From contig CACYXD010000004.1 in the NCBI GenBank assembly GCA_902778255.1, positions 82,663 through 146,662 on the forward strand: DNA of 64,000 nucleotides, in the 5' to 3' direction. The notes below the pieces were generated by a model. The model was not told the origin of the DNA. It saw only the letters and a list, made by a program, of their open reading frames with translations, and searched no databases. Of this stretch, positions 33,629 to 43,300 are shown in pieces. Each line of letters starts with the position of its first letter. Position 1 is the first letter of the stretch. The position numbers and the translations under genes were made by a program. The DNA is from an uncultured Prevotellaceae bacterium. Its GTDB lineage: Bacteria; Bacteroidota; Bacteroidia; Bacteroidales; Bacteroidaceae.

Positions 33629-36289
33629 TCAGCAAAAGAAATGACGGATAGAAGCCATATAACGGGTCAATTCCTTGGGATAAGTGCGTCCCCAGCGGGT
33701 CACGCTGTTTTGACAGTAGCCGATAGTGAGTCGCCTCTTGGCACGCGAGATGGCGACATAGAATTTGCGTGCCTCCTCCTGTCCGTCGCTCTCAGTATCG
33801 GCATAGACGCTGGGGTATTTTCCCTCCACGGCATCATAGACGATGACGTGGTCAAACTCCAGTCCCTTCGCCTTATGCACGGTACTCACAAAGACGCGGT
33901 CTGTCATACTCGCAGAGCCGCAGAGGTCGGCCTCCTTCATCGTGGTCAGGTCCTGTATATGGCGATGCAGCTGGTCCACCAACGCCAGTCCGCTCTCCAT
34001 CGTGATCAGTTCCTTGTCTATATACCTTATTATATATGGCAGCTTCGGCAACTGTCCTATGCGTCCTATGTCGCGCAGATAGTCAAACGTACATTGCAGT
34101 TCCGTCGAGAGTGGCGTCACGTTGCTCTGCACATAAAGCCTGCTGCGCGAATGTTGATACAGGTCGGCATAGAGGTGGCGGAAGCGGTCTATCGTTTTCT
34201 GATGCTTACGGATAAACGCTTGCTGCCGCCCTACGATACTTCTCGCCCTGTCATAGCAATACACCATCAGGCTGTTCGTAGCCAGTATATCATCATTGGC
34301 CAGGTGCGAGTTCTGCCCCTCCAGTCCCAGCTGCACCAACAAGTCCTTCAACTTATAACTCTTCTGTCGCGGACGCAGCAGGCGCGCCATCTTCAGACTG
34401 TCATAATAGCTGGGCCAGAGTCTGTACATCGACAACTCGGGCGCGTATCTTTGCATATTATGCTCCATGATCTGGTAGTCGTAAGTGGCGTTATGGCCTA
34501 GGATAGCACAACCGCGGGAAAAGTCCACAAAGCGCCTTAGCGCCTCCTGATGCGACAGATGGGGTTGCGCCGCATATTCCTCTCTTAGCGGGTTCACCAC
34601 GTCGCCCAGCATCTCAGGAATGGTACGGTCAGTCTCTATAAAGATGTTCAGCTCCTCTACCACCCTGCCCCGTCTCACCTTCACGGCAGCTATCTGCACC
34701 ACGTCGTCCTCAAACACATTCAGACCCGTGGTCTCCGTGTCAAACACCACGATGTCCTGTGTCTCGTAGGTCTTAACAAACTCATTCAGATAGGTAGAGC
34801 CCTCGTAGTCCAGGAAGTCCACTGGCGACAACGCCAGTTCCATCACCTGGCGCACAAACTGGCGCGAGAGACTGTTCGACGTATAGACATGCAGGCCTGT
34901 AAACAGATGCGACCAGGCAATAAAATTCTGCTCCATCGCCACCACGCTCAGATGGGCCAACAGCAGCCTAACATCAGGTGTAGAGAAGCAGTCGATACCC
35001 GAGATCTTGAAATGGGGCAGTTCTCGCAACGCACCGCTCACATCATCGGCATCGCTATTAAACGCCACGACTACGGCCACCGTATCATTTGGATACTGTT
35101 CGTAGATACGCCTTACCTCGTGCGCCACCATGTTTGCCTCGTCTATATTGGTGTCAGCCTCCAGCAGTTGCAGGTCGCCTGCCCGCTTCTCTGTCTTGTT
35201 CTGCGTAGAGGGCAGCAGGTCGTGGGCGATGCCCAACTGCTGTTCGCCATACTGGTTAAAGACATCCAGCAGGTATTGCGGCGAACGGTAGTTCTCGAAG
35301 AAGTTATGGAAACAGCCCTCGCCGCAGCGCTCTTTCAGCATGGTGAGGGTGTCTGTCTGAGCACCCATAAACGAAAAGATGGCCTGCTGCGTATCACCCA
35401 GATACACCACCGTCGCATCATCATCCGTAAACAGGTCGATGATGGCCAGCTGCAGCGGGTTCAGGTCCTGCACCTCGTCTATCTGCAGCCATTTATATCT
35501 GCGCCTTGGTTCCATCGCCCTTGGCTCTGCCTGTTCTGTCTGATGAGACGTCGCATCTCCCACCACCAACGCGTCGTAAGCCCTCAGCAGCAAGTCCTCG
35601 AAATCCAGCAGGTCGTTCTGCTGCTTATACAGCTCGTACTGCCGCGCCGCATTCAGGCTTTGCAGCAGCGCTGCCGCCTCTTTGCTCAGCAGCGCCTGCT
35701 CCTCTAAATACTGGCTCGCCTGATGATACAGGGTGATTGACGACTCCTGTGTATAAGGCAGGCGGAAAGCCAGGCACAGCTCCTTGAGTGCCGACGCCTG
35801 GATAGCATCCCTATGTACCATCAGCTTCGACGGATAGCGATGCTCGCACTGGTACATCAGGTGCTGTAGGTTCAGTATCTGCGAATAGCGCTGACGGTCC
35901 TTGTTGTCGCCCAGCACCTTCAGCTCGTCCTCGCCCAGGAAATCGGCCATGATGCTAAACGACGTGTCATTGTCTATCACCGCCGTATGCTCTGCCACGA
36001 TGCCACTCTCAAACAGGAAGCGCGAACAGAAGCGATGCACATTTCCCACAAACAGCCCGTCCAGTCCCTTCACGCCGCCCAGACGCTCGTGGATGCGCTC
36101 CTTCATGCCGCGCGAGGCACGGTTGGTAAACGTCAGACAGACCATATCCTCAAACCCTACCCCGTGCTCATGCGCCCATACAATGCGCTCGGCCAGCACG
36201 GCAGTCTTGCCGCACCCTGGAGGCGCCAATACCAGATGGTAGCCGCCCGAAGCCTCTATGACTTGCTGCTGTTCTGTGTTAAATGTCAT
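33629..36289 (-). CDS. UvrD/Rep-type helicase with an internal DEDDh 3'-5' exonuclease domain
   Basis: About 886 residues. The superfamily 1 helicase motifs are split: Walker A APPGCGKTAV and QIDEVQDLNPLQ, GDTQQAIFSF, NFFENYRSP in the first half; VFVSTVHKAKGLEFDHVIV and FYVAISRAKRRL at the end. Between them (about residues 510-690) lies a DnaQ/PolC-like exonuclease domain with VVFDTETTGL (Exo I), GHNATYDYQIM (Exo II) and HLANDDILAT (Exo III, DEDDh type). So one polypeptide has unwinding and proofreading-type nuclease activity. The open frame starts with GTG 36295, but ATG 36289 is preferred because the -7 box ends at 36300. Confidence 0.85.
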   Translation of the reverse strand: MTFNTEQQQVIEASGGYHLVLAPPGCGKTAVLAERIVWAHEHGVGFEDMVCLTFTNRASRGMKERIHERLGGVKGLDGLFVGNVHRFCSRFLFESGIVAEHTAVIDNDTSFSIMADFLGEDELKVLGDNKDRQRYSQILNLQHLMYQCEHRYPSKLMVHRDAIQASALKELCLAFRLPYTQESSITLYHQASQYLEEQALLSKEAAALLQSLNAARQYELYKQQNDLLDFEDLLLRAYDALVVGDATSHQTEQAEPRAMEPRRRYKWLQIDEVQDLNPLQLAIIDLFTDDDATVVYLGDTQQAIFSFMGAQTDTLTMLKERCGEGCFHNFFENYRSPQYLLDVFNQYGEQQLGIAHDLLPSTQNKTEKRAGDLQLLEADTNIDEANMVAHEVRRIYEQYPNDTVAVVVAFNSDADDVSGALRELPHFKISGIDCFSTPDVRLLLAHLSVVAMEQNFIAWSHLFTGLHVYTSNSLSRQFVRQVMELALSPVDFLDYEGSTYLNEFVKTYETQDIVVFDTETTGLNVFEDDVVQIAAVKVRRGRVVEELNIFIETDRTIPEMLGDVVNPLREEYAAQPHLSHQEALRRFVDFSRGCAILGHNATYDYQIMEHNMQRYAPELSMYRLWPSYYDSLKMARLLRPRQKSYKLKDLLVQLGLEGQNSHLANDDILATNSLMVYCYDRARSIVGRQQAFIRKHQKTIDRFRHLYADLYQHSRSRLYVQSNVTPLSTELQCTFDYLRDIGRIGQLPKLPYIIRYIDKELITMESGLALVDQLHRHIQDLTTMKEADLCGSASMTDRVFVSTVHKAKGLEFDHVIVYDAVEGKYPSVYADTESDGQEEARKFYVAISRAKRRLTIGYCQNSVTRWGRTYPKELTRYMASIRHFFC

Positions 36290-36299
36290 CACCACATTG

Positions 36300-36307
36300 C
36301 AAAGGTA
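36300..36307 (-). promoter_or_regulatory. -7 promoter box for the helicase-exonuclease gene
   Basis: On the minus strand this reads TACCTTTG. The ATG at 36289 is only 10 bp downstream, so the leader is a few bases or absent. Confidence 0.55.
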
Positions 36308-36358
36308 ACCTTTTTCTATTATTCAGACAAGTTTTTGTGTTAAATATAGCGAATTTAT

Positions 36359-36389
36359 TTTGTCATTTAACAAATAATCCCTACATTTG
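36359..36389 (+). promoter_or_regulatory. Sigma-ABfr type promoter for the SPFH protein gene
   Basis: TTTG (36359-36362), 19-bp spacer, TACATTTG (36382-36389), 36 bp before the ATG. One of the best consensus matches in the window. Confidence 0.8.
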
Positions 36390-36425
36390 TTTTCAAATTT
36401 TCTTTAACCCTAAAATTATTCAATT

Positions 36426-37919
36426 ATGGAACCAACAACAATGTATGCACTCATCGCCTTAGGCGTGGCATTGCTTGCCATCTTCATCTTTATCTCCTAT
36501 GTCAAGGCCCCACCCTCCTTTGCCTATATCATCTCGGGTATCTGGAAAGAGCCCAGGGTGCTCATCGGTACTGGCGGCTTCCGCATCCCCTTCTTCCAGC
36601 GTCTCGACCGTGTCTATCTGGGACAGATCACCGTCGATATCAAGACTGAGGAGAGCGTGCCTACCAACGACTTCATCAATGTCGATGTAGATGCCGTGGC
36701 CAAGGTGCAGGTACTGCCCGACAAGGACGGCACCCGACTGGCTGCCAAGAACTTCCTGAACATGACGCCCGACGAAATTGCCATGCAGCTGCAGGACTCG
36801 CTGCAGGGTAACATGCGTGAGATTATCGGTACCCTCGACCTGCGCTCGCTCAATACCGACCGCGACGGCTTCTCCGACCAGGTAATGATGAAGGCCACGC
36901 CCGACATGGCGAAGCTGGGTATCAACATCATCTCTTGTAATATCCAGAACGTGACCGACCGCGAGGGACTAATTAAAGACCTTGGTGCCGACAACACCGC
37001 CAAGATCAAGAAAGATGCCGCCATCAACCGTGCCATCGCCGAGCGCGACGTGAAGATTGAGGTGTCAAAGGCCGACAAGGAGTCAAACGATGCCCGCGTC
37101 GATGCCGACACCGCCATCGCCATCAAGAACAACGACCTCGCCCTGAAGCGTGCTGCCCTGAAGCTCCAGGCCGACACCGCCCAGGCCGATGCCGATGCCG
37201 CCTACGCCATCCAGCAGCAGGAACAGCAGAAGACCATCAATGTCAAGACCGTGGAGGCTGAGATCGAGAAGACCAAGCGCGAGCAGATCCTGTCACGCGA
37301 GCGTATTGAGATCAAGCAAAACGAACTGGCTGCCGAGATCGAGAAGAAGGCCGATGCCGATAAGTATAAGGTAGAACGCGACGCTGCCGCCGATCTGGAG
37401 CAGCGCAAGCGTGTGGCCGAGGCTCAGAAATACGAGGCCGAGCAACGTGCCCTCGCCCAGAATGCCGAGTCAGATGCCACCCGCTACCGTTTGGAGCAGG
37501 AGGCAGCAGGTATCAAGGCCAAGGGAGAAGCTGAGGCTTACGCCATCCAGAAGAAAGGTGAGGCTGAGGCTCTTGCCATGGACAAGAAGGCCGAGGCTTA
37601 TAAGAAGTACAACAATGCTGCTGTCATGCAGATGATGATCGAGGTGCTGCCTCAGGTCGTAGAGAATGTGGCCAAGCCTATCTCTGCCATCAAGGGTGTC
37701 AACATCTACAGTGGCGACGGTCAGGGCATCTCAGCCATGAGTGGCAACGTTCCCGTAGCCATCAAGCAGGCCTTCGACGTGTTGAAGAGTGCCACTGGCG
37801 TAGATATGGCCGACATCATGCGTGCTGGCACCATCGAGGCTAAGACCACCCGCAACGTCAACCTCAACGATCAGGCGCGCGATGCCGTGGATAATATCAC
37901 GGGAAAAGAGAAGGAATAG
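36426..37919 (+). CDS. SPFH/Band 7 flotillin-like membrane protein
   Basis: 497 residues. One N-terminal membrane span (MYALIALGVALLAIFIFISY) is followed by an SPFH domain (about 30-200; IPFFQRLDRVYLGQITVDIK, FINVDVDAVAKV) and a long Glu/Ala-rich coiled coil (about 200-400) with the EAEAYAIQKKGEAEA repeats typical of flotillins. These proteins form large ring-like oligomers on membranes and organise membrane microdomains. NfeD, the usual partner, is not adjacent: the gene stands alone between a strong promoter and a strong terminator. Confidence 0.9.
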   Translation: MEPTTMYALIALGVALLAIFIFISYVKAPPSFAYIISGIWKEPRVLIGTGGFRIPFFQRLDRVYLGQITVDIKTEESVPTNDFINVDVDAVAKVQVLPDKDGTRLAAKNFLNMTPDEIAMQLQDSLQGNMREIIGTLDLRSLNTDRDGFSDQVMMKATPDMAKLGINIISCNIQNVTDREGLIKDLGADNTAKIKKDAAINRAIAERDVKIEVSKADKESNDARVDADTAIAIKNNDLALKRAALKLQADTAQADADAAYAIQQQEQQKTINVKTVEAEIEKTKREQILSRERIEIKQNELAAEIEKKADADKYKVERDAAADLEQRKRVAEAQKYEAEQRALAQNAESDATRYRLEQEAAGIKAKGEAEAYAIQKKGEAEALAMDKKAEAYKKYNNAAVMQMMIEVLPQVVENVAKPISAIKGVNIYSGDGQGISAMSGNVPVAIKQAFDVLKSATGVDMADIMRAGTIEAKTTRNVNLNDQARDAVDNITGKEKE

Positions 37920-37953
37920 TCAATCTCCCAATATCAACTTCTCGTTTACAATA

Positions 37954-37977
37954 AAGGGCTTCCACTCGGAAGCCCTT
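37954..37977 (+). terminator. Rho-independent terminator after the SPFH gene
   Basis: AAGGGCTTCC, loop ACTC, GGAAGCCCTT: a perfect 10-bp stem followed by ATTGGTT. Confidence 0.85.
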
Positions 37978-38192
37978 ATTGGTTAAATCATTAGCCGCAG
38001 ATTAAAAATATTTTCGACATTACAGACACTTTAGTGAGAATTTTTCAAAAAAGCCTCTTTTCCGAACACGTACCGCCAGCTAGGGGCAGCGACAAAGAGA
38101 TAAAACAATTACGAAATTTCTCCAAACAAGAATGGATTCAATAACCCCAAGCGATTGTCATATACTCGGATAGAACAGCCTAAATTCATTAT
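37978..38192. other. Intergenic segment without a recognised feature
   Basis: 215 bp between the SPFH terminator and the Sel1 gene stop. I see no open frame with a good start, promoter box or clear hairpin on either strand. Confidence 0.6.
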
Positions 38193-39101
38193 TTACTTAT
38201 TTTTTTCGAGCAGTTCAATAGCTTCACTATTTCCATTTTCTGCTGCTTTCTCTAGATAGTGTATAGCGGACTTCTTTTTTACAGACTTGTTTTTATTTAG
38301 GTATAGCCTACCAACCCTTATTTGTGCCTCTACATATCCCTGATCAGCGGCTTTAATGAACCATTCAATAGCTTTCGCATCATCTTTGTCCACACCGTTA
38401 CCATTTAGATAACAGCCGCCAACCTTATATTGTGATTGAGGATCTCCTTGTATAGCAGCTTTCAATAGCCACGAAAAGCCTTCTGTATCACTTTTTTCAC
38501 ATCCTTTCCCCAAAAAATAACAACTACTCAGACGTAACTGAGATTGAAGATGTCCTTCAGACGCAGATTGCGTCCACAAATCCACAGCCTTCTTTTCGTC
38601 TTTATCGACACTTTTTCCTTCAAAATAGCAACATCCTAACAAATACGTGGCTTTGATATGCTTGTTTTGTGTAGCCATAGTCAGATATCTAATAACCACA
38701 GAATCTGGCTGGTCTCTAGAGACTTTATTCAGGGCATATGTGCTGAATACATATTGTGCCTCTGAATGACCATTATCGGCTGACTTTTTGAGCCATTCGT
38801 AAGCCATTGTTGTATCCTTCTCCACACCCTGTCCAATGCGGTATAAACCAAATAGGGAGAGTTGAGCCTTTCTATCGCCTTGTTGAGCTGCTTTCAAATA
38901 CCACTGTGCTGCTTTATTTTCATCTTTAGCGATACCACGCCCAGTTAGATAACAATAAGCGATATAACGTTGCGCTTCATTATCGCCCTTTTCCGCCTTT
39001 CTGTAGGCACTGTCGAATTTCAGACTCTCTTTTGTTTGTGCCAAAGCAACAGGTGACAAGAAAAATGCCATTACCAAAAATAATACATTAATTCTTTTCA
39101 T
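38193..39101 (-). CDS. Secreted Sel1-repeat protein
   Basis: 302 residues: a signal peptide (about 1-21, cleavage after ALA) followed by about seven Sel1-like repeats of 36 residues (pattern A..G...A.......Y..G.GV.KD...A..W...AA). Sel1 repeats form alpha-solenoids that bind proteins, often in signalling or envelope complexes. It follows the lipoprotein gene at 39136 by 34 bp and is probably cotranscribed. The pair is clearly more AT-rich than its neighbours, which suggests later acquisition. The partner is unknown. Confidence 0.88.
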   Translation of the reverse strand: MKRINVLFLVMAFFLSPVALAQTKESLKFDSAYRKAEKGDNEAQRYIAYCYLTGRGIAKDENKAAQWYLKAAQQGDRKAQLSLFGLYRIGQGVEKDTTMAYEWLKKSADNGHSEAQYVFSTYALNKVSRDQPDSVVIRYLTMATQNKHIKATYLLGCCYFEGKSVDKDEKKAVDLWTQSASEGHLQSQLRLSSCYFLGKGCEKSDTEGFSWLLKAAIQGDPQSQYKVGGCYLNGNGVDKDDAKAIEWFIKAADQGYVEAQIRVGRLYLNKNKSVKKKSAIHYLEKAAENGNSEAIELLEKNK

Positions 39102-39135
39102 TCTTATATGTTTTTATTGAATTAATAATACATTT

Positions 39136-39738
39136 CTACCCTTCTTTAAATATTTTTACAGCGCCTTGCACTTGGTTATAATCTTCAACATCCATTGAAT
39201 ATACGACTTTCTCAAAGTTCTTGTCAATGAAGAAAACGGTGTTACCATTAAATGTATTGCCAGCATTATTGACGGCACGATAGGTATGAATAGCTTTATA
39301 GCCAAGAAACTTTCGGTCCTCTAGCAGCATGTTTGCAATTTTTTCGTCTTGCTTTCTGGTTTTTATCTTTATTTCCTCTATCTTGGCGTTTGCTTCATCA
39401 TATACCTTTATCGCTTCTTGATATTCATCCTTTCCATCTGACGACCTATAGGGGGCACTCCATTTAGACATTAATAATTTTGCATGTTTAGCCTTTTCCA
39501 TTAAATCTGCATATTCAACCGTCATGTTAATCATTTCTGTCAGTTCTTTTAAAAACGCAGGGTCATCGTAGGGAGCAAAAGCTTCTTCAACTTTTGTTTC
39601 TATGGGGGTGTAGGTGTCAGGCTTGATAAGTGACCTTTCTAGAGTCTCTTTAATTAACGCCTCAGCCTTCTGTTTCTGCGACTGACCGCAAGCAACAACA
39701 AGAACTGCAAATAGCACCAAATAGCAATAATTCTTCAT
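39136..39738 (-). CDS. Lipoprotein of unknown function
   Basis: 200 residues with a lipoprotein signal (MKNYCYLVLFAVLVVAC). The mature region is helical and rich in Lys and Glu (about 25-150), followed by a short beta-rich end (TYRAVNNAGN, FFIDKNFEKVVYSMD). Similar lipoproteins are common in Bacteroides and Prevotella, but I know of no function. It has a full promoter with a leader of roughly 70 nt and heads a two-gene operon with the Sel1 protein. The DNA is AT-rich relative to neighbours. Confidence 0.8.
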   Translation of the reverse strand: MKNYCYLVLFAVLVVACGQSQKQKAEALIKETLERSLIKPDTYTPIETKVEEAFAPYDDPAFLKELTEMINMTVEYADLMEKAKHAKLLMSKWSAPYRSSDGKDEYQEAIKVYDEANAKIEEIKIKTRKQDEKIANMLLEDRKFLGYKAIHTYRAVNNAGNTFNGNTVFFIDKNFEKVVYSMDVEDYNQVQGAVKIFKEG

Positions 39739-39818
39739 ATTCTGAACTTTTAGTTGTAATATATATTAAAATAATCCATTGTCGTTGTCCATATTCATTT
39801 TAGGTTATTATATTGATG

Positions 39819-39849
39819 CAAAGATAATGATTATCGGGCGAATCTCAAA
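39819..39849 (-). promoter_or_regulatory. Sigma-ABfr type promoter for the lipoprotein-Sel1 operon
   Basis: On the minus strand TTTG (39849-39846), 19-bp spacer, TATCTTTG (39826-39819). Confidence 0.75.
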
Positions 39850-39867
39850 ATAAAACAAGGATAATTT

Positions 39868-39920
39868 TGTCTTACCCTGAAAAACATTGAATCAAAAACA
39901 ACGTTTTTCAGGGTAAGACA
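39868..39920. repeat. 18-bp perfect inverted repeat
   Basis: TGTCTTACCCTGAAAAAC (39868-39885) and its exact reverse complement (39903-39920) flank a 17-nt loop. It lies just upstream of the lipoprotein promoter and directly abuts the 22-bp tandem repeats. It has no T tract, so it is not a standard terminator. Confidence 0.9.
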
Positions 39921-39921
39921 T

Positions 39922-40053
39922 GTGAAACAGGCTGAAATGCATTGAGAAACAGCCAGAAACGCAAGGTGAAATAGCCTGAAACGCGAGCTGAAATAGCCTA
40001 AAACGTAAGATGAAACAGGCTGAAACGCAAGGCGTTTAAGGCCAAAACACAAA
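39922..40053. repeat. Imperfect 22-bp tandem repeats with 11-bp sub-period
   Basis: Five clear units begin at 39922, 39944, 39966, 39988 and 40010, and a decayed sixth at 40032. A typical unit is GTGAAAYAGCCTGAAACGCAAG, and each half contains TGAAAC or TGAAAT, giving an 11-bp sub-period, about one helical turn. There are no unique spacers, so this is not CRISPR. The 86-residue minus-strand open frame here (39831-40091) is a by-product of the repeats. Confidence 0.85.
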
Positions 40054-40078
40054 TTCAACGTAAAAGAGGGGGAAAAAA

Positions 40079-40112
40079 ACTGCTCCCACACCAGCTTTGG
40101 TATGGGAGCAGT
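40079..40112. terminator. Bidirectional terminator
   Basis: ACTGCTCCCA with an inner ACC pairs with GGT...TGGGAGCAGT around a 6-nt loop; one mismatch. A/T tracts on both sides let it work in both directions. It probably ends the minus-strand transcript of the surface protein and small peptide. Confidence 0.85.
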
Positions 40113-40137
40113 TTTTACGTCATATAGAGCGATTCTA

Positions 40138-40308
40138 TTATCTTAAATCATCATCCTCTTCAAAGCCTTCGGATTCCATTTCGAACTCTTCGAAAGTGAC
40201 AATTTCATAAGACCTCGGGGAGAATTTCCCACCGCTGACCTGCATGAGATGTGACTGATGTTGCAGTTTGACCACCAGCATGACTGGTTTGATATATGTT
40301 TTTTTCAT
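40138..40308 (-). CDS. 56-residue peptide of the MKKTYIKP family
   Basis: Reads MKKTYIKPVMLVVKLQHQSH, then LMQVSGGKFSPRSYEIVTFE and an acidic tail (EEFEMESEGFEEDDDLR), then TAA at 40138. It starts 41 bp after the stop of the large surface protein and ends before the terminator at 40079-40112, so it is probably the last gene of that operon. From general knowledge, very short proteins starting MKKTYI.P.M.VV.L are frequent in Prevotella and Bacteroides and remain uncharacterised. No signal peptide or membrane span is present. The Gly-Gly at residues 26-27 could be a processing site, but this is speculation. Confidence 0.7.
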   Translation of the reverse strand: MKKTYIKPVMLVVKLQHQSHLMQVSGGKFSPRSYEIVTFEEFEMESEGFEEDDDLR

Positions 40309-40349
40309 TGTGTACTTTATTTAAAGGAAAGAAATTACCATTAATTATT

Positions 40350-43300
40350 TCACTTAATCACGACTTTTTTACCCTTTACGATATACAATCCCTTCTTGGG
40401 GTTCTCTATACGGCGACCCTGCAGGTCGAAGGCGTCTGCGGCCTTATTCGTAAGATTCGTGAGATTCGTGTTCACCTCAATAATACCCGTGGTCTCTTCA
40501 TCGCCGAAGTTCAGCGTAAATTGGCGGGCGGCCTTGACGCCATTATCAGAGGGGATATCGAAGTAGGCACGGCAGGCGCCGAGGGCCTTACCATTCTCGA
40601 TGGTGCGGTCGGTCTTGGCGTAGCCCAGCCTGTTGCCAGAAGAGAGCAGCAGGATGTCGTTGCGGTTGTCGTCGGTAATCTCCAGCGGAGCGTAGTTACC
40701 CTTGAACGTACCGCCAGTGAATTTAAAGTCGCGAGAGGTCTTGTCGATGGTCACGTTCTCGAACACGGGATTTACGAGGTCATCACCCTTGTCCCACTTG
40801 ATGATGAATGGGGTGCCGGCAGGAATCTCTTTTGGCGCATCGTTGAAGTTCAGCGTCAGCCTGTCGCCCACAAGTTCTGATTTCTCACTGAGCACCTTTG
40901 CCACCACTTTATCTCCAGCAAGTGGGCTCTCGTCAATCGTCACGTTGAAGGGCAGGCACAGCGTGTTCCAGTCGCCGTCCTTGTAGAGGGTGCGACCAGA
41001 GAGTGTCACATTATGCGCTACGATGCCATTATTGTCGCTAACGGCTGATGCGTTATCCAGAGCCTCGGAACCATTATTATAGAGAACGATATTGAGTTCA
41101 TCGGTGGTGAAGGTTCCTGCGACCCATTCGGTCACGCCCTTGTCATGGATGCCCTGCACCTGCCACTCATAGTTGGTATTGGGTGTAAGACCAGTGAAGT
41201 TCAGCGGGCTGGTGACGTTGTTCATATAAGTCCAATCACTATTTTGAGCAACCACGACGTCGTCGATACCCATGCCATAACTATATTTACCAACACACTC
41301 AAAGCCAATCTGATAATTGGCAGCCAAGCCTTCAAGAGCGACTTTTACTGGTGTCCAAGATGATACTTCCTGACCATTAGTGTACAGCAGATTCCAGTCA
41401 CCTCCATCCACTCTATAATACACATTCAACGTATTGATGTCTCCACTCCAGTTTGTATTCCAGAAGTTGAAGTTCAATGTTGCTGATGTAGTGCTACTCA
41501 AATCCATAGCAGGAGTGATAAGTATGTCAGAATTATCGTAACTGCCTACATAATATCCTGCATTATAACTGCCCGTTGCTGCCCCTGTATGATCTTTATG
41601 TCCTGTACCGGAAGTAATTTTCCAATAGCTATCAGTTGTTGACCAACCTGTAGGCATGGAACCGCCTTCGAAGCCTTCTGAGAAAAAGACGTTGGTCGCT
41701 GCATCGCGTAAGCGTACGTTGTACTCATCCTGGAAGCCCGTCCAACTGAGGGTAGCGGTGGTGGCAAATGGACTGCTGGCCAGGTCTATAGGAACTTCGT
41801 AGTCAGTGAAGGGACGGAGCGTCTTGCCAGTGGGGTTATGATCAGAGAGACCACCGTTTTCAGGTTGATAAAGTGTACCGTCCTCGTCAACGAAAATCTT
41901 GCCATCGGCAATATAGACGTTATCTTCTATGCTGCCAGCATAGAAACGGTCGGAGGGGCTAGTCCAGTTAAGGTAGATTACATCATCACCAACTGCCGTA
42001 GCGTTGAAAGTACCGCCGTTAAAGTATATAGTTCCCAATACTGAAGAAGAGGCAACGAATTGTCCGCCATTAACGGTGAGATCACCTTCTAAAGCCAGTG
42101 AGTTTTCGTTGTTGCCGACGTTGAGCTGACCATGGTTGAGCGTCACATTGCTATGAATGGCGGCATGATCCCTCACGTTGCTGGTGGCGTTGACGATACC
42201 ACCATTGATAATCATGTTGCTGACATCGATGGTACCATCAGGATTCTCCCCTGATACAGCGCCTGTGACGGTAAGACGGCCAGTGCCTTCGCTCTGTCCG
42301 TAGATGGTCAGCGTACGGTTATCGCCGCTAATGGAAAGCGCTTTGTCTTCTGCTACGTTCACCGTTATTTCTGCCCCATCGCAGAGGATGATGCTAAGGT
42401 CGCCGTTAGAGCAGCTCAGGGCATTCGTATAGGCGAGGTCCACACCAGCGGGATTGGTATTCTGAACGAAATACCAACCAGAAACAAGCGTGGTCTCGCT
42501 GCCATTAAGCGAATGTGCTATTGTGGTCTGTTCCTCACCGTCCGCATCAATATAGCTGACCTTATAGTTTGTGGTGAAGTCAGCCTCCTCGCTCCATTCT
42601 GTCACGTCGTCGTCAACGATGCCCTGCACCTGCCATAGATACTTTGTCTCAGGTGTGAGACCTGAGACGGTCTGTGGACTGGTGACGTTGGTCTTGTTCT
42701 CCCAATCAAAGTCCTGCATCCCATTGATGGTGATGTCATCTATGTATAAGCGGTACGCATAATCGCCAGTGTAATTGATGGCGAAATACTTGGTACCTTC
42801 GGGCAGTTCCTGCTCAAAGGTTTGCCATTCTGCATCACTATTGATGTCATTGCCCCACGCAAATGCTGAGAGATCGTTGGTCGTTGTGGAATAACCTACA
42901 CGGAATTTATCATTGGTTCCGTAAGAGGACTTGTATGCGAATGTAAGTTTACCATCATCAGGCAAAATAGGAGAAATAAGATACTGGTCGTAACTTGAAG
43001 ATTTATCGAAAGACGAGAATCGGAAACCTTGGCCGCCAGTCTTGGCGGCATTAGCAAACAACCCAAGCTCATCAGTATTTTCACCACCACCAAGGTCGAG
43101 AACAGTCCATACGGCATTAAGAGCAGCATCGTCAGCGTATGATTCAAAGCAATCTGAGAATACTATGTTGTCAGTAACAACCGAAGCTTGACGATAGCGA
43201 AGGTTATAGTTATCCTGGAAGCCCGTCCAACTGAGGACGGCGGCGTTGGCTGTTGCATTGCTGGTCAGTTCTATAGGAGCTTCGCTGGCCGAATGCGTAG

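Noticed and set aside
34889-35707. 272-codon plus-strand open frame opposite the helicase
   Set aside because: Gln/His/Arg-rich antisense of the helicase core; no independent support.
38030-38130. Possible small RNA or tRNA remnant in the SPFH-Sel1 gap
   Set aside because: No cloverleaf, promoter or terminator could be built from the sequence.
39922-40053. Possible CRISPR array
   Set aside because: The 22-bp units are contiguous and degenerate, with no unique spacers and no cas genes nearby.
39831-40091. 86-residue minus-strand open frame
   Set aside because: It spans the inverted repeat, the tandem repeats and the terminator; its Phe/Ser/Arg-rich sequence follows the repeat period and it has no own promoter.
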